A stretch of 64,000 bases of DNA from Phaseolus vulgaris (taxonomy: Eukaryota; Streptophyta; Magnoliopsida; Fabales; Fabaceae), in assembly GCF_000499845.2 (NCBI RefSeq), contig NC_023753.2, positions 8,199,791 through 8,263,790 of the forward strand, given 5' to 3'. Positions 13,044 through 25,500 of the stretch are shown here, in pieces; within the stretch, counting starts at the first letter, position 1, and each line of letters opens with the position of its first letter. The notes under the pieces were generated by a model. The model was not told the origin of the DNA. It did no database searches and worked only from the letters and a program-made list of their open reading frames with translations. A program made the position numbers and the translations under genes.

Positions 13044-13779
13044 GGTCTGTGCTCATGAAAACGATAAAAGAACCCTCTTCCTGCACATGTCCACCACTGG
13101 TCGGTGCCTTCGGGTATATATATAGTATTCACAGATTTTAAAAAGCAAATTAAAACTAAAAATATGTTTATTTTTAATGTGTTTTAACATTATTTTACCA
13201 TTTTTTTAAAAATTCGTTAATAATATTTTAACGACGATAATTAGTGAGACCCACTATAAATACGTAAGTGTTTGGTTATACCAGCCACTTTGCACCCCTC
13301 ATAGTGGAAAACATTGTTTGGCTACTTGTCTGTCAAACGGGATCATGACTCCTCATATTTCGAAATGTTTCAAGGGTTAGGTTATAGTACAATATAAACA
13401 AATAATATTTTAATTTCTATATATTAGTTTCACATTTTTTTAACTTTGTATCATTCATTATTTATGAATTTATTTGAAATATATTAAAAATATAAAAGTT
13501 TTATATATCATCATGCAATCGCATAATTAAAAATATTAATTTTTAAATTTTAGAACCAATTGATTAAATAAAAGTATACTTTTTTTAATGCGTCAAAATT
13601 AAACTTAATTGAGATATTACAAAAAATGTAAATTATAAAGACTTTAAGTAGGAAAAACACACACTAATAAAACTAATATTTATAAATAAAAAGACAAGTT
13701 TTAAGTTGAATTTAACACTAAACAGCGAATTAACCAATGGAAGGTTTATACAGTTCGTTCATACAGTATTTCAAAATAT

Positions 13780-14075
13780 TATTAAATTTAGATACTATTT
13801 TAGAGAGACTAAATTTTTTTTATATCTAAATTAATTTATATTATTGATAAATAATTTTTAAATGTGTATCTAATTACCTACTAAGGTTTTAACTAACAAT
13901 TTTAAAATCTAAATAATTGGTAGCTAAAACCTTGTTAGCTAATTAGATAACAATTTAAAAATTATTTATCAATAATAAAAACTAATTTAGATACCAATAA
14001 TTTTTGTAGTCTTTAAAATAATATTTAATTTAGTCAATATAACAATTAATTGTTTTTGTTTTATAAAATTAGTTT
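13780..14075. mobile_element. Foldback MITE copy
   Basis: A long imperfect palindrome with both halves of the element family at 42349-42728: TAGAGAGACTAAA, CTAATTACCTAC and TAGCTAATTAGATAACAA in mirrored order. Terminal CACTAC sequences are worn away. Confidence 0.6.
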
Positions 14076-17000
14076 AATAATTTTCTTGTATTATATATAT
14101 ATATATGTAAAATTAAAAAAAAACTTACCTGTGTAAGATAAAAAACTTAATTATAAACTTATATTAATTATAATATGAATAATATGTATACAAATTAAAG
14201 CATTAAACACAAATAGATACTTTTAATTATGTCTAGCGGAATAACAGATAAAACTATCTGTCCTACTACTTTTTATTGGATATTACAATTTTCTTTCCAT
14301 TTTGAAATTAGATAAAATTTTATAATAATAAATATGGATACAAATGTTTTAAATAAATTATAATAGAACCTAATCATACTTGATATATTATTTAAAATAC
14401 TATTTTATTTTTTTAACAATTTTAAATTATTAAAACCACTTCGATAGGAGTTGGTAAAAAAATATCCATAAATATTTGTACAACCCTAGAAAAAAATCAG
14501 AAAATGAATGCCCACCACAAAAATAAAGGTAGAGAAGCATTATGCATGCTGCCTGCCCCATTGTTTTTCATTGTTCTTAATACATCAATTAGGTGATGGT
14601 ATTTTTCAGTTAACTTATTATTGGTTAATTTGAGTAATCATTATATATTAGGTTAAAATAATGTATGTACTCGCTAGGTCAAAACTCTTTGCTTTAATCA
14701 ACCATTCAACCTTGTGTTTACTCTCATTTCTTTTCAGTTTAATTTCACTTGCACTTATTGGTTCATAATGTAACTTCCAGAACCTCACTAATAACTTCTA
14801 GTAGAGTAACAAAAATATTTCAAAATTAAATGAAATTATGTTTAATTAGATATTACAAGAAAAATAGTAGCTTTTGTAGGTAAGATGAACCGTTAAATAA
14901 AATAGAGTGAGAATTGTATGTGAATGTGGAGGTATGATCTATGGTGAGGTGCATTAGAGGTTGTGGTTGTGATTGGGTGGTTATATTAAGTGATTGAGCT
15001 AAGAATGTGTGATTCAATATGGATTTGGGATGAAAATGATGAAGATAGTGTGTTGGTGATTGGATTCCAGAAAGACCTTCAAAATAATTCGGAACCATTT
15101 TTATGTAGTTTAAAATTACATAAGAAAGTGAATTCTTTTTCATTCCGGAAATTACATTCCAGAAAAGGAAAATTGCATTATCGAAAATAGAATCTAGAAG
15201 TGGAATTTTGGTTTATGGATTTTGATTTTCGGAAGATAAATTTTCTCTTTTTAGTAAGTATTTGTCATATATCAATTCTTTCATTTGTGGGAAGGTACAA
15301 TTAAGTGGATGAGCATTTTGGATATGAGATATTTTATTGCATGTCGGTATAATGTCATTTTTGTTTTTGTCTTTAAAATAATTAATGACTATTTTTTCTT
15401 TAAGGACACAATCATCATTTGATTTGAGCCACCATCACATTATTGCAATTGGAGACGTTTTTGGAAATCATTTTATTTAGGTATACTCCAATTACAAAGT
15501 ACATGTTCTTATTTAAGTTTGTATTAAGTTGTTAAGGACTATTTAACTTTATTTGTAATTCCTATTGTACGTTAAGATGGAAGAAGGTTGCTCGATTCCA
15601 CCAATAGATATATTTGGTATAACCATTGTTATCCAACCGTCCAAACATGGTTATCATATTGCAGAACAAGGACACAAACTTTTACACATATAATGTTCAT
15701 GAGACGATATCTATAAATGTTTTATTTCAAGTTATAAACAATGCAAATGTAAACATTCATTTCACTTATGAACATACCAATTAATTTAATTATGAACTCA
15801 TTTTAACTTAAATAGTAAACAAACAATGAATTCCATAACAGTGAAACTAAAACCATTTCCATCTGTCAATTACAAAAAGGAATATGAAAATAACATAAAA
15901 AACTACATATGGTATATCAATGACTCCTGACGTACACAACCCTTTCCTCAGTGCCTCCTCGAACTAGTATTACGGTTGTGTGTGTTATTTCCATGCACGA
16001 GTACCTTCAACGACATCACATTCATCCACCATGAGTTGCAACGTCTTTGCAATCCTTTGACATATACCCTACAATAATAATAAATGAGATTATATTAAAC
16101 TAAAATCAACATCTTCTAATAGATGTAGTTGGTCGTATCTAGTTCGATTGAGAACTTCCTCTCTCTTGTTATGACCATTTCACTTTGCATATTATTTTAA
16201 AACTTAGTTAAAAACCAAAAGTAATATGATTATGAAAAACCAATTCTCGAATATATTATGGAAAACTAATTTCAGAATATCCTTATGGAAAACAAATTCC
16301 AAATATGATTATGAAAAACTAATTTCAGAATGGCCTTATGGAAAATCAAATGCGGAATTGCCTTTTGGAAATGTGGAACTAATTGTGCGAATGCATTCAA
16401 ATTGGGTTTTGGAATGAAAAATCCAAAATTTTTATGGAAATTAGAAACCGAAATACAAGCTTATATTGTCCAAGTTTAGCCATAATCCTAAACTTTAGTT
16501 AGCATAACCCTAAACTCTTTCCTAATTAGTTTATCTCACCTACACTTTTCCAAACTCATTTCTCTACTTCAAACACAATTTTCTATTCCTCTATTTCTGA
16601 CAAGCTTTGGCAACTCCATTAACACATTTAAAACAAAATAATGTTAGAAGAAGAGGATGTTATCTATATATATATAGTCAAGAATTTTACTCAAAATCTT
16701 CAATATTTAAGATATAAATATGCTATAGAAATGTGTGAATTTTTTTATATGATGTTTATAGTACTTAATAATTTATAAATTATCTTTTTGTATTTTTGCT
16801 GCATTGGATTTTTTTTTCAAGTTTTAGGTGGAATAGTTTAATTGCTTATGAAAAATTAGTGTTAAAATTATTCTAATTGAGTATCATTACTTTAATAAAA
16901 ATTTATTTTGCATAACTAATTAAAATTTATTAATTGGATAATTTAGATTCACTGCAATAAAATTATTAAATAACAATTAATTTTAGAAAAAAAATAATTA

Positions 17001-17270
17001 ATTATTATACTGATTAAGTTATATATTATTTTATAAACTAAAATATTATTGGTATTTAAAATAAATTTTATTATATTAATAAAAAATTATAAAATAGTTT
17101 CTAAATAATATTATCTATTCAAATATTTTAATTTTTAACTATTTTAAATTATAATTTAATTATTAATGGATGTTTTAATCTTTAATAATTAATATTGTAA
17201 AAATAAATTATCGTTAAAATATTTTTTTCTCGTAATAGAAAAAAACAATGTAAAGAGCAAATATGGAAGC
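14076..17270. other. AT-rich intergenic DNA with repeat debris
   Basis: No intact gene. A degenerate TTACAAGAAAAATAG near 14850 and TTTCTCGTAATAG near 17230 could be the worn ends of a CACTA-like element spanning the interval. A minus-strand stretch at about 15935-16065 reads like coding sequence after a splice acceptor (ICQRIAKTLQLMVDECDVV, then a stop) and may be a captured or decayed exon. Confidence 0.35.
16235..16378 (+). repeat. Degenerate 27-bp tandem repeat, about 5 copies
   Basis: Repeating units of the type TTATGGAAAACTAATTTCAG (frame repeat of nine residues, such as TNFRISLWK and TNSKYDYEK). The copies have diverged substantially. Confidence 0.6.
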
Positions 17271-18287
17271 AGCGAAACTATAAAACCAGCGGCGAAAATA
17301 GGAAAAAACCAGTGGCAGAACATGAACAAATTGTAGTGATGACACTACAAAGAAGCACATGTGGTGATGCTTCAAAGTCACTGACTGCAACTGCAGGACG
17401 ACACGACGTTAACGAAATTCTTGGATGCAAAATGCAATGATTTGGGAGACATGAACAGAACCTGAACAGAACCTGTGAGAGAAAAAGGGAACCTCTACAC
17501 CGATGCAAAGAAGGAGAAGAAGCGAAAAATGATGAGCGTGAAAGAACAAAGTAAAAAAAGCCTATATATTGCATACGAATCGATGCAATATATGTAGCTT
17601 GCAATATATTTTTACATTCTTTTTAAATAATTACGTGATTCAAGTGTTCGTATTACATTGATTTTTCATATGAATCAATGTAATATGTAGCAAGAATTAA
17701 TTTTTTACATTTTTTAAAATAATTATGTGATTTCTATTCCTCTAATACATGGTTGTTCATACGAACTGATGTAATATGTCGGGTGATATAATTTTTTTAA
17801 AATAATTATATGATATTTAACCGATATAGTATGTGATTGTTATTAGAATCTATACGAAAATTAGGATAAAATAAATATATTGACTTTTCTTTATAATTTG
17901 TGAAGAAAAATAATATATAGTCGATTATATGAATGGTATAATTGTATAATTAAACTTTCTTTTTTTACTAGTAAATATTTTGTAAATAAAAAATATTAAA
18001 ATAATAAATAAAATTAATTCATTTAAATTTGAGTATCAAGTAAAATAATTTATTTTATATATTATTATAAATTATTTTTTAAATATACTATCAAATTTTG
18101 TGAATTACATTTATCACTTCTATTATAAATTTTCTATTCAAATTCACTCTTTTTCTTCCAATCCCAAACAATTTTATTTTTGCTTTCTTTTCTTCCGATC
18201 CTCACACCAATCCAAACAAATGAGATAGAAAATTGTCTTTATTCTTTTTTGAATGATGAGTTCATTATAAGGACAAGGTCCACCGAT
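17271..18287. other. Intergenic DNA, nothing recognised
   Basis: A 108-codon minus-strand ORF at 17278-17604 is present but its Ser/Cys-rich product shows no domain and its upstream region has no clear promoter. Several short inverted repeats around ATTGATTTTTCATATGAATC occur at 17570-17780. Confidence 0.4.
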
Positions 18288-18408
18288 CCATATAACTCCA
18301 AAAGAGAGTTAGTTTAAAACAATACAAACCACACAATATTCACCTCTCCATACAACTCCAAAAGAGTGAGTTTAAAACAATATACTCCACACAATTTTCA
18401 CTACTTCC
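18288..18408 (+). repeat. 60-bp direct tandem duplication
   Basis: Two copies beginning CCATATAACTCCAAAAGAG and CCATACAACTCCAAAAGAG, 60 bases apart, followed by TTTAAAACAATA in both. Confidence 0.8.
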
Positions 18409-18452
18409 CACTTTAATATCATCTAATTATAACTAATTTCATTTTATGTTTT

Positions 18453-18608
18453 ATGAACTTCCCTTTTAATTTCACTATCTTATTCTCTTTGTTTGGATCA
18501 TGCGCAACATACACTGCCTCTCAAAAACCTTCCGTTGAAGTTCAAAAATTCGGTAAGGAGTTGATGCCTAACTTAGATGTTGGATTTAACCCTCACCCTC
18601 CTCTTTAA
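18453..18608 (+). CDS. Candidate small secreted peptide, 51 aa
   Basis: ATG at 18453 to TAA at 18606-18608 encodes 51 residues. Residues 1 to about 23 form a signal-peptide-like segment: MNFP, then a hydrophobic stretch FTILFSLFG, then small residues (SCATYTAS) suited to signal peptidase. The remaining roughly 28 residues are charged or polar and end in the Pro-rich tail NLDVGFNPHPPL. The overall plan resembles plant secreted peptide-hormone precursors, but the tail does not match CLE, CEP, IDA or PSY motifs as I know them. It lies 1.6 kb upstream of the ERF gene on the same strand. No convincing TATA box is visible, so it may be a chance ORF or a relic exon. Confidence 0.3.
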   Translation: MNFPFNFTILFSLFGSCATYTASQKPSVEVQKFGKELMPNLDVGFNPHPPL

Positions 18609-19968
18609 TATTCCTACAACCTAGTATACATATTAGGTCAAATGATGTATTATTCTGTTTGCTTTTATTTTAACAACGTTATACAATCATGCATGGAATT
18701 GTTGTCTGAGTTCCAGATGCGTGTTTTGACCATACAATTCCTCATTTCCTTTGCGATAACAACTCTCTCAAATATAATTCCACGAATTAAATTTCAAACA
18801 ATACATTTATGAGAACTATTATACATTTCTATTGTTCTTTTTATATGTAAGAATTGAAAACAGAGAGTTACAGCAGTGTGTTTTACATGATAGATTTTAT
18901 GTACAAGAGTGATTAAAATAAATATTAATAATTAAAATACACGAGATTTTAAAATGACAACTTTAATATTCTTTTTATCATCATTTATAGAAGTTATAAG
19001 AATTTTTTTTTATTAAACATTATAAACTTACTCACTATTTATATAATAAATATATAATCTCTCACGTAAATTTGTAGATTTAGTGTAAGAAGGTGTGTTA
19101 AAAATAATGCATCAACTAAATAAAAAAACATTTCATATAATATATAAGCTCAGGTAAATATCTATCTTATAAATTGATTATATAATATGATTTTTTTTAT
19201 AGATAAAAAATTTGAATTATAATTTTATCTAACTTTTAGTATTGTGTATATCGTTTTTTTTATAAAATTGAATGACAGTGAAATGGTAAACATATTATAT
19301 AAACAGATATTTGAGCAGTGATTCCCAACCTAATCCACAGTGATGCACATCTTAAGGCTTATCTAATATTTACCTTATTTAAGCAAATCTTGAGTGAGTC
19401 ATGGCTTAATCCAGAGTTTATTTAGTGTTTGTTTTTCAACCAGATCCTTGAGTTAAGTATGGGCTAATAAGAAGTAGGAGAGGCCAAAATAATTAAAGTA
19501 TGTATATGTATTCTCTCTCTCTCTCTCTCTTTGACTGGGCATAGAATTCAACTCAAAGATGATCACTGTTTCCTTGTTTCTGTGTATCTGAAAAAAGGAA
19601 ACCGACAATGGCAAGGATTTGCAGAAAGTGCAGATAGTTAGTTCCATTTTGCATCCTCCTTTCATTTTCAGTCAAAATCTCTCTAGGTGTGTGTGAATCC
19701 AGATGGCAAAATAATCACAGAGGCGGCAACAGCAACCACATATATATTTGTTTATTTATTGGTAGAGTTTTATTTTTGACTTTTTGTTTATGATACTTAA
19801 GTTGTTTATGAATTTGGGAAGAATAAAAAGAAAGAAAGGTAGTGGTAGTGGAGCGTGTTTAATTATGTGTATGCATGGTGGAAGGTAGAGTAATAGAGGC
19901 GCAACAAGGTCACTGTTGCTGTGGGGGCTAGCCAGCTCCTCATCATGTTCCATTTCTCTTACCCATCC
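18609..19968. other. Upstream region of the ERF gene
   Basis: Contains no gene that I recognise. It holds the CT run at 19512 and probably the distal promoter of the ERF gene. A TTGAC core occurs near 19775. Confidence 0.4.
19512..19531 (+). repeat. (TC)n microsatellite
   Basis: About ten TC repeats, some 0.5 kb upstream of the ERF start; CT runs are common in plant promoters and 5' leaders. Confidence 0.85.
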
Positions 19969-19980
19969 TTATATATACAT
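19969..19980 (+). promoter_or_regulatory. TATA box of the ERF gene
   Basis: TTATATATACAT lies about 100 bases upstream of the start of the ERF frame, predicting transcription from about 20000. No ATG occurs between that point and the ERF open frame. A good 3' splice acceptor (TTTCTTTCTCAG ending at 20008) also lies here and would allow an upstream non-coding exon. Confidence 0.5.
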
Positions 19981-20055
19981 ACAATAACGTGTTTAACTTT
20001 CTTTCTCAGAACGAATAATCAACTGGATCGGATCAATATACAAACCTTCTAATCA

Positions 20056-20061
20056 CACGTG
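20056..20061 (+). promoter_or_regulatory. G-box (CACGTG) inside an inverted repeat
   Basis: CACGTG sits within AATCAC-AC-GTGATT, 11-16 bases before the GTG at 20072, so in the presumed 5' UTR. G-boxes are bZIP/bHLH sites; function at this position is unproven. Confidence 0.35.
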
Positions 20062-20071
20062 ATTATTAACG

Positions 20072-21079
20072 GTGGCGCATCAGAGGGGATTATCTTCCGG
20101 TTCGGGAAACTTCGCGGCGGAGCCTGGCGGCGAAGAGGACGCGGAAGAGACTTTCAGCCCGAGGGATGTGCCAGTGCAAGGGAGTACTGTAGGTTCGGTT
20201 CCAGCCCATGCGGTGTCACCTTCTGCCTCTGCTCAGACCAACACGGAGTGGGTCCCGGCTACTGGCTTTCCCATGATGTCACGTTTTATGCATGCGCCTT
20301 CTCCAGATTTGTCTCCTGCTCTTTTGGGTTCGGGCTCGGGCTCGGGTTCGGGCTGGGTTGGGCAGAAAAGAGCGCGTGAAGATGAGAGTAATGCTGCCGC
20401 GAGTGGGGGTGAGGGTGGTTCGTCACAGAGTGCGTCACAGGAAGAAAGCGGCGAGAGGAGGAGGAGATACAGAGGGGTGAGGCAGAGGCCGTGGGGGAAA
20501 TGGGCGGCGGAGATTCGCGATCCTCACAAAGCGGCGAGAGTATGGCTTGGCACCTTCGACACCGCCGAGGCTGCCGCCAGAGCTTACGATGAAGCCGCAT
20601 TGAGGTTCAGAGGTAACAGAGCCAAACTCAACTTCCCCGAAAACGTTACCGCGGTTCGACCTCCTCACCTTCCCAATTTTCCCGCCACCGCACTCGCAGG
20701 CTCAAGTGATGTTCCTGCAGTGACAGGCTATTCTCCGGCGGTGATGCAGGGAGCACCGTTTCAGAGCTCCTCTGATTTGCTTAGAGACTACTGGGGGTAT
20801 TCTCTGCTGCTGCGGAGCACGGGGGATTTCCATGGACTCGAGCAGTGGTTCTATGATTCGCAAATGGCAGCGCTGCAATCTTCTTCATCGCCGTTACCGC
20901 CTGCGTATGCACCATCCTCTGCTTCCTTTCCTCTGTTTTCGAGCCAGCAAATGGGAGTTTTCCGGCCGCCGGGACAGCAGCCTCACGGCGGAGGAGACGG
21001 TGGTAGCGGGTCAGAGTTTCCACCTTCGTCGTGGTCAGATACCAGTGGTTATCCTCCTCCACCTCCACCACCTCTTTGA
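20072..21079 (+). CDS. AP2/ERF transcription factor, ERF group X (ABR1/ERF110-like)
   Basis: Nuclear transcription factor with one AP2 domain at about residues 133-190 of the 335-residue frame. The core [19 protein letters not shown], then ARVWLGTF and LNFPENV are all visible, with the Ala and Asp of ERF-type (GCC-box-binding) rather than DREB-type domains. The sequence [14 protein letters not shown] and the preceding RRRYRGV point to group X (ABR1, ERF110-114), known in stress, wounding and ABA responses. A basic KRAR (about 99-102) may be a nuclear signal. The C-terminal half is Ser/Pro-rich and ends in poly-Pro; a DYWGYS...[10 protein letters not shown] block looks conserved. The start is odd: the frame opens at GTG (20072) with A at -3 and G at +4, an in-frame TGA lies 12 bases upstream, and the first ATG is codon 68 (20273). 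Single exon. Initiation at 20273 would give 268 residues and keep the AP2 domain. Confidence 0.9.
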   Translation: MAHQRGLSSGSGNFAAEPGGEEDAEETFSPRDVPVQGSTVGSVPAHAVSPSASAQTNTEWVPATGFPMMSRFMHAPSPDLSPALLGSGSGSGSGWVGQKRAREDESNAAASGGEGGSSQSASQEESGERRRRYRGVRQRPWGKWAAEIRDPHKAARVWLGTFDTAEAAARAYDEAALRFRGNRAKLNFPENVTAVRPPHLPNFPATALAGSSDVPAVTGYSPAVMQGAPFQSSSDLLRDYWGYSLLLRSTGDFHGLEQWFYDSQMAALQSSSSPLPPAYAPSSASFPLFSSQQMGVFRPPGQQPHGGGDGGSGSEFPPSSWSDTSGYPPPPPPPL

Positions 21080-21360
21080 CGTGGAGCACACAGCACAACC
21101 TTTTTTTATACTATTTTTTCTCTTTCTTTTGTGAAAGAAAGAACAGGTTTTTCTTCTGTTTTTATTTTATTTTAATTGAATTAAAGTTGGTTTCGAAAAA
21201 AAGAAAGAATTGGAGTTGAGTGAGTTATTTTTTTGGTTTAAAATATTGGTGCTCGAAATATCTTGCAAAGTAGGGATGGGTGATGATAAAGGTAGAAAGA
21301 AAGTTTGAGTGGTACAAGGCAACATTTTGAAGCTTAGTTTAGAGATAATAAAGACAAAGC
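21080..21360 (+). other. Presumed 3' UTR of the ERF gene
   Basis: T-rich sequence follows the TGA. An AATAAA-type hexamer near 21345 (GATAATAAAGAC) could be the polyadenylation signal. Confidence 0.35.
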
Positions 21361-21869
21361 AGCATTTAGGTTTGAAGATAAGATTATTCCAAATTCTCAA
21401 CTCAATGGATAGATTTTATGTAAAAAATTTGTCAACAATCCACGCAAAGATGAAGAAACCAATATCTTTGACAAAACTTCTTCCCAGGAAACCAACCTTT
21501 TCTTCTCACCCATCTATGTATTCGGACAAGTTATTTACAGTTAGAATAATATAGTTTAACTAATTACCAACTCAGGGTTGGGTTTTTGTCTTTTCCTAAG
21601 TAAATACACTATTTCACATGCTTCTTAGCTATTCTAATTTCGTGTACCATATACAACACTTTAACTAACTTTTTTCCTTATGAAATTAAACCATGTGTCT
21701 CAAAAAGTGGTTTCTATCATTCCACATGGTGTGATTCAAAATCATAAAATACTTTTATCTACATACTTTCTTTTATCATTTCAAATAAATTTATAAATGA
21801 GGCTATTAAGAAATAACACTTACAAATTTTTAAAATTTCTATATAAATTTCACTTCATGAAAAATATAT

Positions 21870-22150
21870 AAAAAAATTATTTATTTTTAAATTAATTTTT
21901 ATTATTAACAAATAGTTTTTATTTAATTAGTTATTAAGGTTTTCAACTACCAATTATTTAGATTCTAAATTTTGTAGAAAAATCTTGATAACTAATTAGA
22001 TATCAATTTAAAAACTATTTATTAATAATAGAAATTAATTTAAAATTAATAACTATTTTAGTCTCTAAAATAATATCTAATTTAGTAAATATAAAAATTA
22101 ATTATTTTTTATCTCTAAAATTGATTTTTATTTAATAATTTTTTTATAGT
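21870..22150. mobile_element. Foldback MITE copy
   Basis: A palindromic copy of the family at 42349-42728, with ATTAGTTATTAAGGTTTTCA on one side and GATAACTAATTAGATATCAA on the other around an AATTATTTAGATTCTAAA centre. Termini are degraded. Confidence 0.6.
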
Positions 22151-22574
22151 AAAATTAGAATAAATTTGTAAAAAAAAATTATTGAATCTTATAAACTATA
22201 TGATGATGGTAAGAAAAGAATTAATATTTTAAAAATATAAAATATTAGTTTATAAATATATTTATCTTTAAAAATATTTAAATAATGAGATGTGAGATTT
22301 TTTATATATTTAAATTAATTAAATTATTTACCGTATATTTTACTTTGTTTGTGGAAAAATTTCCAAAATTTAAAATCTTGTTTTTAAACTCTGTTTTGCT
22401 TGAGCAAAATACACAGAATTAAAAACATTCAACACATACTAACAAAGTTGTTCAAAGTCACTCTTTTCTACACAAAAGCAAATTATATCATTAAGTTAAG
22501 CACAATTTATTAAACTAAATGTTAATACTACCTCTATTTCTAAACATGTGATAACTCTATATAAATAAAAAGTG

Positions 22575-25500
22575 CATTTTGGAGAAAATTAACGCTTTAT
22601 ACAATCAAGATGATGTTTTTGGCCTCGAGGGTAATGCAAGGGTGAAAAGAATGGATCTTGCAAGTCAATTAAGTGAGTGTAACAAAAAGATTGAATTCAT
22701 GTACATATAAAAAGCTCAATCTAAGTGGCTTAAACACGGGGACTCAAACTCTAAGTTCTATCATTCTGTCATCAGATGGAGAGGTTGTAAGAATGAACTT
22801 AAGGGTGTGGAGGTTGGGAATCAATGGAGTGAAGAGCCGAAGGTCTTACATGGTGAAGCAAAGAATCTGTTAGTGGAGAGATTTAGAGCCATGCTTGATT
22901 ATGGTGTTTGCCTTGATGAGATTGATTTCAAGATCATTCCCTTGTAGAAAAGCTTGAGCATGATATCTAACTGTATAGAGGAAGAAGAATGAAGTCCTGA
23001 TCCTGATGGGTTTAACTTTAACTTTATTAAGAATAATTGGGAGGTTTTAAAGAATGACATCCTCAAGGCTGTTATTATGTTTCAGGATTCAGGCAAGTTC
23101 CCAAAAGATGTAATGCCTCCTTTATAAATCTTGTGCCTAAGGTGAGGGACCCCTTAAAGCTAGATCAATTTAGACCTATCTCGCTTATAAGCTCCTTCTA
23201 TAAAATATAACAAAGGTTTTTTCCTATTAGATGAAGAAAGTGCTCCCTTTGGTTATCGATGAAAGTCAATCGACTTTTTTGAGTGATAGAGGGATGTTAG
23301 ATAGTGTTCTAGCAAATGAGGTTGTTAAGGAGCTCTAGAAGAAAAGGATGAGAGGGTTATGCTTGAAGGTGCACTATGAAAAGGCATATGACTCAGTCAA
23401 ATGGGATTTTCTCTATTATATGTTGACGAGGTTGAGGTTCCAAAGTAAATGGATCATGTGGATCAGGGGATGCTTGGAGTCTACATCAGTATCAGTTTTT
23501 GTTAATGGTAGCCCAACTAAGGAGTTCAACCCAATGATAGAGTTGAGATAGGAGAATCCGTTAGCCCCATTCCTTTTCATTGTGGTTGCTAAAGGTTTAT
23601 TTGGGCTGGTTAGACAGGCGACCAAAGTTAACTTGCTCAAAGGAGTGAAAGTGGGTTGCAATGAGGTCGAAACATGTGTGCTCCAATTTGTAAATGATAC
23701 TCTTTTCCTATGCTAATGTCTCTGAAGACTCTTCTAAGGTGTTATGAGATGGCGTCTGGCCTCAAAATCAATTTCTTTAAGTTGAAGCTGATAGGTATTA
23801 ATGCCAAGAGGCATTCTCTTGAGGTTTATGCCAAGTCTTTACACTGTTCTTTTATGTGTGTACCATTTAAATACATCGGGCTAGAAGTGGGAGGTAATCC
23901 GAGGAAGAAACAATTTTGTGAGCCAGTTGTGAACAAAGTTAGTGCTCGACTAAGCGCTTGGAAGAGTCGTTTCTTATCTTTGGTCGGTAGTTTATGCTTG
24001 GTCAAAGTGGTTTTATCATTTATACATCTTTTCTACCTATCTTTCTTTAAAGCTTCGGAGTCGGTGTATAATAGAATTATTTGCGTCCAAAGGAGATTTT
24101 TGTAGGGTTGGAGAAGGGAAAAGAGTTTCATCTCATGGGTGAGTTGGGAAAACCTATGTAAACCCCTAGAAGATGGTGGGTTGGGTATTAAAGACATCAG
24201 AAAGTTCAATTCTACTATCTTGGCTAAATGGAAGTGGAGACTTTTGAATGAGGAAAAAAGGGAGGTGAAAAGATATTATTGTATCTAAATATGGCACAAG
24301 CTCTAATCGTGATTCGGCTAGTCTGAAGTTTCAAACTTGGTGGTGGAGAGATTTATGTAAAAGTTGCGGAGAGGGTGAAGCAGCGAGTTGGTTCCAAGGA
24401 GCAATAGAATGGAAAGTGGGAGGAGGGTACAAGGTAAGATTTTGGGAGGATGCTTAGTGTAATGGTAACACTCTCGTATCTCTATCCTTAGGCCAAGGGA
24501 AAAAGGTGGGTGAGGTAGAAGGGTGGGAAGATTCCGAATGGAGGTGGAGGTTGAGTTGGAGGAGAGTTAGGTTCCAATGGAAAGCTACCCAAGAAGATGA
24601 AATGCTTAAATTGATTTCTAGGGTACAAATGCATTGGGAGGTCAAGGATGTCCAGGTGTGGGGAGTTGATGCATCAGGGATTTCTTTATGAAATCTGCCT
24701 ATGTTCACCTATCAAATCAAGCTAGTAGCATAAAAGCATCTTCAAGCTGCTTTGGCAATCTAAAGTTTTCCCAAATGTGTTGACAATAGCGTGGAGGATC
24801 CTTTTGGATAGAGTTCCTACAAGAACAAACTTATCTAGAAGAGGCGTGGTGACCCCCTTATCTTGCGTGATGTGCCAAGCTGCAAATGACTCATCACCAT
24901 ATCTTTTTGTAGAGTGTATCATTGCTCAACGGGTGTAGGCGCTATGTTTTAGATGAATTTAGATTGTGTTTGGCCAACATAAAGAAGTCAAGTGCCATTT
25001 CGAGAGCTTCGTCTTGCCACAAGTCTCTCTTAAACATAATTTGGTTTGGAAAGGTACGTGGGCTGCAGTTGTGCGGTGCATATGAAAGCAAAGGAATTAT
25101 ATTATTTTCAAGTAAGGGGTAGTAGATGCAAAAGAGATTTTTCAAATGGCTCAATTAAAATCGTGGTTGTGGATGAAAAATAGAGTAGGCTCATTTCACT
25201 ATGTGTTTTCGGATTGGCACATGAACCCTGTTTTGTGCATCAAAAGTTTTGGGTAATAGGTAGTCCTTGGTGCTGGTTTGTCACCTGCAGATTGGTGCTG
25301 AAGTAGGGACAGTACTGTTGTGGTGTGGTTGGGGGTGGATTTAGCTCTGAATTGGCAGTACTCTAAGCTGGCAGAGTCAAGGCTGATCCTAGTGTATACC
25401 GTGAGGCTAAGGTGCTCTCAGCTACATGTGGATTGGCATTTTTTTGGAAGGAATGGGTGTGTAAGCACCACTACCAGGGGTTGGGTTTGCTTGTCCTGTT

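Noticed and set aside
20286..21219. Several ORFs overlapping the ERF gene in other frames and on the opposite strand
   Set aside because: Shadows of GC-richer coding sequence; the AP2 frame is clearly the real one.
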